Assembly: GCA_006535965.1 (NCBI GenBank)
Contig: QEAR01000089.1
Location: 23,341 to 87,340 of the forward strand
DNA from: Spizellomyces sp. 'palustris'
Taxonomy: Eukaryota > Chytridiomycota > Chytridiomycetes > Spizellomycetales > Spizellomycetaceae
Length of the DNA: 64,000 nt
Reading direction: 5' to 3'
Below the pieces are notes generated by a model, which saw only the letters and a list, made by a program, of their open reading frames with translations, searched no databases and was not told the DNA's origin. Of this stretch, positions 1 through 10,222 are shown one piece after another. Each line of letters starts with the position of its first letter. Position 1 is the first letter of the stretch. A program made the position numbers and the translations under genes.

Positions 1-2
1 GC

Positions 3-1202
3 ATGCCAGTTGACACTGCGTTGGCAAGTGGAGTACCTCGCATGGTGAAGATGGTCCCTGCACCGTTCGAGCAAATTACGGTTCTTCTCGGCGATCCAAG
101 TCAACGTTGTTTTGGGAAACTTAACAATACCTGGAATCCAGAGGATATTGATACCCGTCGCAAGCTCCTTGTAGCGTTAAACGACCTTGGATACCCCCCA
201 AATGCGGTGAAGGTTTTGGACCGCCACGACCTTTACATACGCGAACTAAGTCAACGGCCTCCACAATTTGTTTTCAACCTTTGTGACGAGGGTTTCGATA
301 ACGATGCTCTGAAGGAGCTTCATGTTCCAGCACTCCTCGATATGCTTAAAATTCCGTATTCTGGTGCAGGTCCGAACTGTCTGGCTTACTGCTACGACAA
401 AGGTCTCGTAAACCGAACTGCTGCCGCAATCGGAGTTCCAACCCCTAAGGAAACCTTTTATTTTGCGGACACAGCAACACCAGCTGTCCATGACATCTCG
501 AACCTGCATTCGGTTATATCTAAAGAGATTGGCTATCCTGCTTTCATCAAGCCAGTGAAAGGTGACAATTCTCTGGGTATTACCGGCCGCTCCATCGTTA
601 ACAATGAGAAGGAACTGGATGCCTATATGGCCGAGCTGCGGTCAATTGGTATTCGAGACGTCCTCGTACAAGAGTATCTCCAGGGAACCGAATATGGAGT
701 TGGGATGATCGGCAATCGCGAAACTGGATTCCACTTCTTTCCGATCCTCGAAGTGGACTATAGCCAGATAACGGCAAAGTCCCTTCCCCCAATCCTGGGA
801 TATGAGAGCAAGTGGGACCCAACCTCCCCCTATTGGACTGATATCACGTACAAGGAGGCGACCACGCTGTCACCAAAATCGGTCTCAGATCTGCACGAAT
901 GGTGCATCGCTCTCTGGGATCGCTTCGAGTGCCGGGATTATGCAAGGTTTGACTTCCGGTCGGACAAGCCTAATGGAACGATCAAATTACTTGAAGTCAA
1001 TCCAAACCCTGGGTGGTGCTGGGACGGGAAATTAGCATATATGGGCAAGCTAGAGGGATTCGCGTATCGAGATGTCGTGGGAACGGTGCTTAAATCAGCG
1101 TGGGAGAGATTGAATGGGACTCCAGCAAGCTCGAAACCAAAGGCGAATGGTCAGACGAATTCGGAAAATGGGGAGACTTGCGCATTGGTTGATGCAGCAT
1201 AA
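3..1202 (+). CDS. D-alanine--D-alanine ligase-like ATP-grasp protein
   Basis: A single open frame of 399 codons. The N-terminal third has the small alpha/beta fold seen before ATP-grasp domains (ITVLLGDPS near residue 25). It is followed by ATP-grasp signatures: FIKPVKGDNSLGIT near residues 181-194, where Ddl proteins have IKP..EDSSVGV; VQEYLQGTEYGVG near 222-234; and the metal-binding C-terminal segment ARFDFRSD..KLLEVNPNPGW near 317-341. Ddl enzymes join two D-alanines using ATP for bacterial wall synthesis. In a fungus the substrate is unknown and may be another amino or carboxylic acid. The ATG used lies two bases into the window, so the true start may be upstream. A second Met occurs at residue 14. 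The gene is intronless while most neighbours are intron-rich, which would fit bacterial origin or a retro-copy (inference). Confidence 0.8.
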   Translation: MPVDTALASGVPRMVKMVPAPFEQITVLLGDPSQRCFGKLNNTWNPEDIDTRRKLLVALNDLGYPPNAVKVLDRHDLYIRELSQRPPQFVFNLCDEGFDNDALKELHVPALLDMLKIPYSGAGPNCLAYCYDKGLVNRTAAAIGVPTPKETFYFADTATPAVHDISNLHSVISKEIGYPAFIKPVKGDNSLGITGRSIVNNEKELDAYMAELRSIGIRDVLVQEYLQGTEYGVGMIGNRETGFHFFPILEVDYSQITAKSLPPILGYESKWDPTSPYWTDITYKEATTLSPKSVSDLHEWCIALWDRFECRDYARFDFRSDKPNGTIKLLEVNPNPGWCWDGKLAYMGKLEGFAYRDVVGTVLKSAWERLNGTPASSKPKANGQTNSENGETCALVDAA

Positions 1203-2576
1203 TCCGGAGAATAAACTTTGGAGAAAGTCTCCAATGAGACTGCAGTGGATAAAGAAACAATGGACTACGATGCGGACTTTGTTATCATAGTTACTATGAT
1301 TAAATACAACTGCAGACAGATAGATATTTTGGATTCTAGCTAACAGATTTCAGCGGGCTTGATTGTGCTTACTTAAGCAGGCTGTCCTGACTCCGCTCAT
1401 ATCTTTAAAACATGATCTTGACAGTTCACGATAATGTCCAACATGACCGCAAGCCTTGCCTTCTGAGGGTACACTAGAACAATGTTCCTCATACGCATTA
1501 GGCGCCCGCGCCATTTGAATCAAACCCTCAAAAAATGGAATCATTCCATACGGCGCTCTATAATTTCTTTAATAAATTGCGTCAATTAAGAAAAAAATAA
1601 CTCTCTGACCCTGGACTTTCATAAACGATGCCCACATGGTAGCTACACACAATTGAAAGCTTTCCATTCATACCACCTGCCGTTGTCCTTGTACACATGT
1701 TTGCTTTTGCTTCTGCCGTTTGCGATTTGCCCGGAGTAGGCCCAGCCGGCAGGCAGCATCGTGCTTTGGTGTGCCAAGAATCGAATCGATAAACCCATTC
1801 TTACCGGAGGTTGGATGTGTGTCTTGGTTTTTTTATCACGCGCTCGCCCACTCGGGCCTCTGAGATCGTCGCATTAATTACATCATCGTGGGTGAAGAGA
1901 TACAGGACGATGATGAGTACTTTCCAATGTCGCAGTTTGCGTTTTTACATACTTTTTTTTTCTGCATACGGTGGTGGTGTTTTACAAAATGTGTCTCAAT
2001 TATTCAGGTATTTTAGCGGCATTTTAGCGGCAGGTCATTATTTTGGATACGCGGAACCTTAAAGGTTGAACTTTTAACATGAACTGTGGCCAACATATGA
2101 ACTGCCCTGCATTACAGATGAGAGGCAGTCGCGAGTCCAAGTTGGCCCGGATGGAACACATTTTGCCATCAGCCATGGAACAAAAACCAATGAAAGAACT
2201 GCATTAAGGATGAGGACGTGTAAGAATGATGCGATGTCTTATCTGATGTCCCTTCTTTCCGTGGATTCCTGCCTTGTTTGCTTTTACCAGCGATTTGTAA
2301 CTTCATCAGTTTGCCAACGTGCGATTGCAAGCCATCCTAGCCCGTCTGGAACAATATCGATATGAGTTAGCCCAGATCGTGCCGAGAAATCCAAATGTTT
2401 CCTGCCAGACTTGGGCGCCCAGCATAAAAAGACATGGCCTCGGACGGCTCCCTCCTTCCACCCAACTCCCAAACCTCATATTTCACTCTCTCTGTACATT
2501 AATCTATCCCGCGTACTCTGTACAATTTGTACTATCATATTCCATTGTTTTCAAATTGCTCTTTACCCAAGGGATA
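1203..2576. other. Intergenic region and promoter of the secreted protein gene
   Basis: About 1.37 kb without a convincing gene. Short ORFs on both strands lack domain content and intron logic. A small direct repeat (ATTTTAGCGGC twice) lies near 2011-2032. The last 160 bases look like a promoter: an A/T box near 2423-2430 followed by a long C/T-rich tract and the ATG at 2577. Confidence 0.5.
2423..2430 (+). promoter_or_regulatory. TATA-like box
   Basis: CATAAAAA about 150 bases before the ATG at 2577, followed by pyrimidine-rich DNA (about 2448-2475) typical of fungal core promoters and 5' leaders. Assigned by pattern only. Confidence 0.4.
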
Positions 2577-4133
2577 ATGAAGACTCAGCTTCTCGCACTG
2601 GCTATGGCCGGATCGGCCCTTGCAATTCCTCAAGGCGCGATACCAGCAGTTCTCGACACGATCTTGTCCGAGCTTGAAACAACCACAACGGGCACTACGG
2701 CCACGGCGACTGCGACTGCCACCAGCGCTATCGGCGATGTCCTCCCTTTTGTCCCAACTAAAATGCATCGCCGCACGTTTGATGATTGGAGCGATGATGA
2801 AGGCGAAGATATTGAATCAGAGCAGACTACGACCAGCACGGAAGCTGAGACTGCAACAGCCACGGCCACTGCCACAGCCACTGACAGCTCCATACCACGC
2901 CGTCTAAGAAACAGACACTTTGGCAGCTGGGCGTCTGTTAAGGCTAGTAAAACGTCTCTCGTGTGGGGAGACTGGGTTGCAACAACCACAACAACAGATA
3001 CTGCCACTGCCACCATCGAGGCAACAACAACCGCGACTGCCATCGCAACCGCAGCCCCTGTTGCTCCTATCCCAGTCGTCCGTCGCAACTGGAAGTTCCA
3101 CCGCGCCCCTTTGAAGCAAGCTGTTGCGTTTAAGCGTACCAATGACGGTGATGATGACAAAGATTGGGAGGACGATAAGAAGGACCGTCATCGTCATCGT
3201 CACCGCAGGACGACAACCACAGAAACTGCTACCGAGACTGCCACAGAAACAGCTACGGAAACTGCAACTACCGAGACTGCAACTACCGCAACGGCCACTC
3301 TGTTTGATGCCACCCAAACCGGAATAGAAGTCATTCCAATCAAACGTTTCCGTCGTCATAACACTCCCCAAAAAGACAGGGACCATGACCATGACTTTGA
3401 GGTAAAGACAACGACCACGGAGACCGCAACCGCTACTGAGACCACTACGGAGACCGCGACTGAAACCACGACTGTAACTGCTACGGACATTGCTACCACG
3501 GCAACTGCCACCCTATTCGATGTCCTAGCTACCGAAATCCCCTTTGTTCCACTCAAGGCTCGTCATTACGATGACGATGACGATGACACCTTTGATGATT
3601 GTGAAGATATTGAAGAAACGACCACAGACACGGCCACAGCCACGACGGAAACTGTTACGGTAACGGAAACGGTCGCGGCAACCACAACTACCATCGACTG
3701 GTTGGAGATCTTGAAGACTGAGCTCCCCAAAATCTTTCCCATTGAACACAAGCGTCGCCACTTTGATCATTTGGCCGACGAGGAGTCCGCAACGACAACC
3801 ACTGACACGGCCACGGCTACCGCTACTACTACTACAACAACAGCTACTGCTATCTCTGGTTTCATTCCGATCAAAATGCATCGCCGCACGTTTGATGATT
3901 GGAGTGATGATGAGGGCGAGGATATTGATGCTGAAGAGACTGCTACCACCACGACTGCTAATGAGCCCGCAACTGCTACCACCACTGTCGAGGAGACCAC
4001 AACCACCAGCGTGGAGACATCCACTGCTGTCCCTGTTGAAACGGTTTTCATTCCCGCTCCGCTTCGTCGCAATTACAACAGGAGGGTGCCCATTCCGTTG
4101 AGGCGCGGTGTTCCAATATTGCCCAAGGTTTAA
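2577..4133 (+). CDS. Secreted Thr-rich protein with dibasic (Kex2-like) repeat modules
   Basis: The start at 2577 gives 518 residues beginning with a clear signal peptide (MKTQLLALAMAGSALA, cleavage expected after ALA). The frame stays open upstream to 2319 but without an ATG, so the signal-peptide ATG is preferred. The body alternates Thr/Ala/Glu tracts (TTTT, TATATA, TETA; mucin-like O-glycosylation is likely) with short beads containing basic pairs and acidic runs. Examples are KMHRRTFDDWSDDEGEDI at residues 62-79 and again at 433-450, IPRRLRNR, VVRRNWKFHR, IPIKRFRR, EHKRRHFDHLADEE and PLRRNYNRR. Many beads follow the pattern hydrophobic-P-x-K-x-x-R-R. Kexin proteases cut after KR/RR, so the protein may be a precursor of several secreted peptides, or a cell-wall protein with glycosylated linkers. 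I recognise no family. One exon, no cysteine framework, no obvious GPI signal. Confidence 0.75.
   Translation: MKTQLLALAMAGSALAIPQGAIPAVLDTILSELETTTTGTTATATATATSAIGDVLPFVPTKMHRRTFDDWSDDEGEDIESEQTTTSTEAETATATATATATDSSIPRRLRNRHFGSWASVKASKTSLVWGDWVATTTTTDTATATIEATTTATAIATAAPVAPIPVVRRNWKFHRAPLKQAVAFKRTNDGDDDKDWEDDKKDRHRHRHRRTTTTETATETATETATETATTETATTATATLFDATQTGIEVIPIKRFRRHNTPQKDRDHDHDFEVKTTTTETATATETTTETATETTTVTATDIATTATATLFDVLATEIPFVPLKARHYDDDDDDTFDDCEDIEETTTDTATATTETVTVTETVAATTTTIDWLEILKTELPKIFPIEHKRRHFDHLADEESATTTTDTATATATTTTTTATAISGFIPIKMHRRTFDDWSDDEGEDIDAEETATTTTANEPATATTTVEETTTTSVETSTAVPVETVFIPAPLRRNYNRRVPIPLRRGVPILPKV
2760..2816 (+). repeat. Repeat module copy 1 in the secreted protein gene
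   Basis: A coding repeat of about 57 bases for the basic/acidic module. It pairs with 3873-3929; the two copies differ at only about three positions, all synonymous third-codon changes. Confidence 0.85.
3873..3929 (+). repeat. Repeat module copy 2 in the secreted protein gene
   Basis: Second copy of the module at 2760-2816, nearly identical in DNA although the intervening modules have diverged strongly. This suggests recent duplication or gene conversion. Confidence 0.85.
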
Positions 4134-4392
4134 AAAACATAAAGTACCTTCTATGATGAGATAGTCGTAAATACATCGTCAGTGTTACATATTTGCATAC
4201 AAGTCGAATACAATACAATAAGAGTATATTATCTTAGTCTCTTTTGTTTCTTGCTCATTTGAAAACGTAGACTCTGGAAACCAAAGTTTCCGTGCAGACT
4301 GACAACCAATGCAAAATACAAATTTGAATGTCTATTTACTGTCGTCCCCTCAGTCCTCACCCGCCTGTCAGTTAATTACTGCCAAACCGCAC

Positions 4393-6237
4393 TTAGTGTT
4401 CCATAGACTTGCCACGAACTCTTCTAGTGGTCGTGGATCCCTGGACGGCTGCACCTTCCGTCACCGAAATCGGTGAAATGAGGTCATCATTGCCAGCACG
4501 TTGTTGTACTCGGTCGTCCAGAGCTGTTTTTTTAGATGGTCCAGGAGCAAAGGCTATAACCAGCACAACCATCACTCCCATTGCAACTGCTGCACCACTA
4601 TAGGCTGCGGAACTACCCAATATCCAGTAATTCGTGCACGCAAAGATTGGACCCAGAGATCGCCCCAGCTGCCCGATACTACGGAACTTTCCGAGAACTT
4701 GCCCTCGATCACCGCTCTCTTCTGCTTTCGCATCTACTGTCTTCTCCCCAGCTCCGGTTTCGTAGCTCACAAGGGACGTCAATCCCGTAACAACGGTCCC
4801 GCTTGTGAAGGCCAGAAATGCAGCGCCCAGATATAGCCAGCGTATGCTATGCGCTTGAACTCCTAGTATTGCCAGCCCGATCCCGCACGCCGCAATGCCC
4901 TGAGCCACGAGTGTCCGTTCATGAACGCGCTTATGAGCCACACGACGCGTATATCCACCCTGCACCAAGGCAGATAACACGCCAATAAACGCTAAAAGAC
5001 GGCCTTGTTGCCCGTGTGAGAACCCAAACCGATCATGGGTCAGGAAGGTCAGAGTGAACTCCATTCCAGAGAAGAAGAACAGGAAAAGAAAATGAATGAG
5101 ATTGAGCGCCCGCAGTTTCCGATCCGTCTTTGACAGAGCCTTTCCTGCACTAGCCACCGCAGGATTGGCTTTGTTCGCCAAGCGCGCCGAGCGTCGGGGA
5201 GATGCGGCGGCATCAGGGGATGGCTTGTCACTTGAAGATCTGAAGTTTATGGTTTCCGGTAGAGAGACTCCCAAGTAGATAGTTTCAATTACGATGAGGA
5301 TGAACGCGAACAGAGCCGGGCTCGAGTATCGGTTAATCGGCAATCCTTCCAAATGGGGAATCAATTCTATCAGATCAAAGGATGTAAAGTATGCGCCTAG
5401 TGGGGGGCCAACAGTGAACCCCAGGGAAAACGCTATTCCAACCAAAGCCTACAAGTAGAAGGTTCACTTAAATGCTTCAGGCGATGTTGGCGTAGCTTCA
5501 CCCACCAATCCGCGAGATCTTGTTTCAGGCGTGGTGATATCCGAGATCATTGCGATCGACATTTGCACATTTCCTTCAGTCAGCCCTCCAATTATTCTTG
5601 ACCATACAAACGTCGTAAATGACCCAGAAAAAATCCAGAGCAACATCGATACCCCATTACCAAGCTGCAAACTACCCTGATTAGATCCTCTTCTAATTCA
5701 CTCGAAAAAAGACAGATTACTGACCATGCTTAGCAATAAGACGCTTCGTCGTCCATATTTGTCACTCAACTGCCCAATAATGGGACTGCTTATAAATTGG
5801 AGAAAGGAGAAGAGAGACCCAAGAGCACCGCCAAAGAGAATGATATCAAGCCGCGATCCCGAGACTCCTAGCATCTCGCGGAAGGACTGAATTACCGTAC
5901 GCATGCGAAAGTAGGTTGAAGACTATGATATTGAACAACCATGAGGAGACAAGTTTATCGATCTAGACACAAGATACGAACGAATACGCTGCTGGCATCT
6001 CCTTCACCAGCACTCTTGCCAGTCTGCCCAAATGCGCACAACCATCTCACCTACCTCGTTAGCACCGTCTACCTGCTCATAATGCTCCAACAGCCGCGGA
6101 AACAGGGGTAATATGATGGTAAACGCTAGGATATCGATCAAGAGAGCACAAAAGACCGTCGTCAACGTTTTACGAACAAATCGTTGCCGTTCTGGCGAAT
6201 TCGCCGGGAGCTCCTTCCAGCCAACGCGCGGGCCCAT
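4393..6237 (-). CDS. Major facilitator transporter, MFSD10-like
   Basis: Reads from the ATG at 6237 through at least four exons. Exon 1 ends near 6065 at a GTAGGTGAG donor. Exon 2 starts near 5925 after ATCATAG. Exon 3 ends near 5510. The last exon starts at about 5452 after CTTGTAG and runs to the stop at 4393. The joined protein carries the MFS membrane segments, the loop motif SDKYGRR between TM2 and TM3, RIIGGLTEGNVQMS and IAFSLGFTVGPPLGA. These match the order and wording of animal MFSD10 (tetracycline-transporter-like, TETRAN). FSGMEFTLTFLTHDRFGFS in the second half is also typical. The family exports organic anions in animals; the fungal substrate is unknown. A Ser/Arg-rich cytosolic loop separates the two six-helix halves. 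Confidence is high for MFS and good for the MFSD10 branch. Confidence 0.85.
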
Positions 6238-6548
6238 ATTTGCTTATACAGGGTGTGCAAATGGTGGCCTGGATCTTTGGGCAGATGCCAGGAGAGCACA
6301 CCAGGAAGATGTCCACACCACTGATTTCATTAGATTCAAATGCACTGGAACCGTAAACAAGCCAAGCGGCCGTCTTCAACGTGCCGAAGGAATAATAAGA
6401 TAGACGATATATAATATATTTCCACTCTTCTTGCTATTTATTACGTTTAGCACTTCAAGGTGCAAGATCCATCATCATCGTTCCATTCCTTCAAATACAG
6501 TCTACCATCCAGCGTCATCCTGGCCGATCATCAGTCCAGGCCCAGCGT

Positions 6549-8098
6549 TTAATGTCCAACAGTGTCAGCGCGAGAGAAGGCTGCTGCAGCCGGTGCGGCT
6601 ACAGGGGTTTCTGGCTTCCGAACGAGGAAGAAGAACATTGGAGTAAATATTTCCTGCTGACCGGCCTTGACAAGAGCATCCGCAGCGAGGTTGAGCAGGG
6701 AAGACACCTTGCGCGTTCCTGAGGGTGCCATGCGAAGAGTCTCCATAGTCAGCACCATTTTGTCGGTCATCCTGTGGGCGAAGTAAAATTAGAGAAGCCA
6801 AAACAATCGAGTTTAGAGGATGCTCACCATCGACCAAGGGGAGTCATTCTCCAACGGTGGAGCTGTTCCAGGTTCAAAGAGTAGCTTCCTTGTAGGGGAA
6901 GGTACCAGGGATCTTGTGCCTCTTTGAGAGGTGCCTCAGAAGAGGCCAAATCGCAGTACTCTACGACCTCAAAGCCCAAGGTCTTCAATACCGTTAGGCA
7001 TTGAGGGACAGTGTACAGCTTGGAAATTGAATTACCCTCCTACATGATCGGAAGAAAGATGTAAGACGATGAAAATCACTTTCATGCACCGACTCCTGCA
7101 TACCTCTACATCGTGGATAATCTTTTTCTGTTCTGGGTCGTTTTCATCGTAGCGCTCGGTTGTTAGCCATTCGTAGCAGGCAAACATGCCACCAGGCTTG
7201 AGCACACGGAAGACCTCGCCGTACACGTTCTCAAGGCGAGATGCGTGGCAGCAGGCCTCAATCGCATACGCAGCATCAAGAGAGTTTGATGGGAAGGGCA
7301 TATTTTGGAAATCTCCCTAAGAAACCATCACTTGTGTTAAAAATACATTTGCGCTGGTAGATACGATTTGATGGGTTTGTAAGTTACCTTTACGGCTTTA
7401 CAGAGGGTAGATAGGCCGGCCTCCTTTGCCAAATGCCTGCAACGCTCGACTTGATAAGCATTGTTGTTGAGACCAGTTACATAAGCGCCGCTGAACTTTG
7501 CAATCTCTCGCAAAGGACCACCTAGGAAGTTCTGACGTTAGAGGAAAGGGTTGCAATGGATTTAATACGAGCCAAACACTCACCAACACCACAGCCGACA
7601 TCCACACACTCCATTCCGGGCTTCAAACCCAGTTTCAACGCGAGGTAGTGCTCGTGTTGAGAAATGCATTGTTTGAAACTCGACTCACGGAACATACGCG
7701 CAAAGTGGAAGGACGTTCCCCAACCTACAAACAGTTCGCGAGCATATTAGAGAATATTGAGATAGGCGTCGCATGGCGCAATGGTGGCACCAGGTGCGCA
7801 GCATGTGAGCGACTCTGTGGACAGGCTGGGTCTACTCACCATATTCGTAAAAGTCCGTTACCAAATCGTAAAAGTGATTTGTAAGTTTATCCGAGTTCGA
7901 CCGCCGCTCCGCAACTGAGTTTTCAGTGTTCTCAAGGGACTTGCGATCAGAGTCCCAGTACTGATAATATGAGTCTACGGTAAGCTTGTGCGAGCTGGTG
8001 TCGGTGTTCTTCTTGCGAAGGCGAAGAAGGAAAGAGCCGAGCTCAGGATCTTGAACGGGAGTTGGGAGAGCCCCGTTGGTGGTAGCGGTTCGGGTCAT
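6549..8098 (-). CDS. ERG6: Sterol 24-C-methyltransferase
   Basis: Six exons join cleanly. Exon 1 is 8098-7840. Exon 2 begins at 7724 and ends near 7586. Exon 3 runs from about 7521 to about 7389. Exon 4 contains GDFQNMPFP and ends near 7106. Exon 5 contains the C-terminal sterol-methyltransferase region and ends near 6828. Exon 6 starts near 6772 (MTDKMV) and stops at 6549. Motif I for S-adenosylmethionine binding is visible ([15 protein letters not shown]), as are the sterol-binding [11 protein letters not shown] and the family signature IEACCHA. The enzyme adds a methyl group to C-24 of the sterol side chain (zymosterol to fecosterol) at the ER or lipid droplets, a step specific to ergosterol makers. 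Donors are GTGAGT-like and acceptors TAG/CAG. No defect is seen. Confidence 0.96.
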
Positions 8099-9802
8099 GA
8101 TTGTGATAGTCTAAAAAGCTGTAAACCCCAAGTCAGAAATTGTTCCTGATAGCCCAATTACAGACAGTATATGTATTACCAATAGATGACAGTGTTCGTC
8201 AACAATCGTCAAACGGACCAGGGTAGACGGAAGGCAGATAGATATATAGGTGGGCAGCAAAAGTCAGTACTGCCTGCTAGAAAGCAGAAGAAAGGAAGGA
8301 GGATGATTGAAGAGCTGCCAAGCACAATTATCAACCCCTATATACTACGTAGCGACCATCGTTATTATCGTACGTTTGATTAGAAGGGCAGTCCACCAAT
8401 CCCCTGCAGGAGGCTCCTGGTTGGTTGGATACCATTCTCGCAACTGCCTTAACGAGGGGGGCAATCGCTCATGGTTCCACACTCAACCCTGAGCAAGCAT
8501 GCCCACCTGCACCCCCAAAGGCTAGAATTAAACAAGCGGTGCAATGGCCGCGTCGTGCCATAGCACGCGTCAGCCCATCGCGCTATCGGACCACTCGCCC
8601 CTTGGCCATTTGTCACCTCTTGTCGTCTCAGTTAGTCACTTCCATTCGGACAACTGCAATCCGAGAGCGGACGGACAGCGCTTTTGCACAGTTCCCTCGG
8701 AAGAATTTAGCCGCTTCACTTATAGCAATGGCCCTGGATATACGATGAAATGGTTGGCGAGTGGATTGAACACGTCAGCGGCATTAGAAATATAATTAAC
8801 CTCTTAACTGGTAACTCTAGCTATGCATAGATATAGGTATCATGATGTCGCTTCGCAAGTGTGCCCATCAAAAGGGTACCAAAAAAGATTGGGAAGCACT
8901 TTAGTGTCGTAATTGCGATGCGATGAACGACGCAGCGACAAGCGATACATGGTGTAAATTGCTGAATTCAGAGAATCGTTGAACGTTTGAACAAGGGCTT
9001 CCTGGTGTTCCGGGTGGTATCCATTGCAGAATTTGAACATGTCTCCAAGCCATTAGTGCAAGCTCATGATAACTCCTGCCATTCACTACCTCGCCAGCTT
9101 CGCATCTCAATAAACGTTAGCTTCGTCTCACATGGCACGGTCGTACCGCGGAACACAGCGGCGGAACTCGTCGTCAAGCCCAGGCAAGATGTGGCATAAA
9201 TTTCATATCAAAAATGGTCACCGATCCGGCCCGGCGTATGGTGTAGATACGTCCGGTCCAGAGACTAGGCAAGCAGAAGGCCATTCAGCGCTGTGGGTCC
9301 CAAACTTTGCTCATAATTGAACCGAGTACATGTGCATATATCCTGCTCTAAACATTGAGTATCATTTTGTCTTACCATCCAATATGCCCGCTGATTTTCG
9401 AGGCCAGAACTGATCAAAGTCATGACAACACGAATGCCAAAGTGATCCTTGGATTGTGTGATGACGCTTGCCTAGGCAAACCGCATTTCATAGCATTACT
9501 GCAGAGCCGCAGACATCATGCTTTAGAAAGAACAGTTTGTGTAGGGTATTGAAAGATCTCATTCGCCGAAGGACTGCAAAATGCTGATACATCAGAACAA
9601 CTGCTACTTATGAAAGCCTTACAGCCGCACGAGGATGGGACACCTGATACACTTTTTAAGATTTTAGGACAATTGGGCTCTATCAAATTAGAAATCCAGC
9701 ATGGTTTCAAAATTGTATTGCCAATCCGGATCAAGAAGGTTTATGTTGCTGTATGCCCATATCCAAGAATCCGGGGAAAGGACATCGCCCCTTGGCACCA
9801 TC
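8099..9802. other. Gene-poor intergenic stretch
   Basis: Contains the ERG6 promoter at its left edge. Short minus-strand ORFs (8840-9110, 9516-9734) have no recognised domains. They may be decayed or exon-like pieces of the gene whose clearest ORF is 9803-10222. No tRNA, repeat array or transposon protein seen. Confidence 0.4.
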
Positions 9803-10222
9803 CTACCAATTCCAGCCCATTTTTTGCCCTTCTTCCAGTGCTTGGGTGATCAATTTCCAGGAGTGTATATATTTGAGAATTTCACACTGTGCTTTACTGC
9901 GGCCTGCTAGGAGGCTGCTCAACCGATCCAGATAGCACAACCGAATGCCATGTGGTAAACATATGGTACGACGGTCTATTCTTCTGATATACATAGATGA
10001 ACCTTCGTGAGGATGCATGGCAAGCTCGCGGAACGTATTCTGTGCTTCAAACACCGCAATTTCGTGGCTTATTGTGCTTGATGTCTCAGGAAGCACATCG
10101 GCAAACGCAATCCTTAATCGATCGGCACTTGGTATGTCGTTTATCAAACGTATTATCAGTGAGATGACTTCCGTTGGAAGATCTGACATACATGGCCCTT
10201 CCTTGGCGGCCAGATCTGGCAT
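9803..10222 (-). CDS. Uncharacterised ORF with F-box-like N-terminus (possible gene fragment)
   Basis: A 139-codon ORF starting with ATG. The segment MSDLPTEVISLIIRLIND.PSADRLRIAFADV (residues 12-44) resembles an F-box start (LPxE followed by an amphipathic helix and an LRxA helix). The rest has a helical pattern (ILKYIHSWKLITQALEEG), loosely like the ankyrin-type repeats that follow F-boxes in some chytrid proteins. The ORF ends abruptly, and nearby minus-strand ORFs lack clean splice links, so it may be a remnant or a poorly resolved multi-exon gene. Function unknown. Confidence 0.35.
   Translation of the reverse strand: MPDLAAKEGPCMSDLPTEVISLIIRLINDIPSADRLRIAFADVLPETSSTISHEIAVFEAQNTFRELAMHPHEGSSMYIRRIDRRTICLPHGIRLCYLDRLSSLLAGRSKAQCEILKYIHSWKLITQALEEGQKMGWNW

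Noticed and set aside
2630-3881. Long minus-strand ORFs (162 and 176 codons) opposite the secreted protein gene
   Set aside because: They are antisense to the repetitive Thr/Ala codons (giving Val/Ser/Cys runs) and have no independent start, intron or domain signals.
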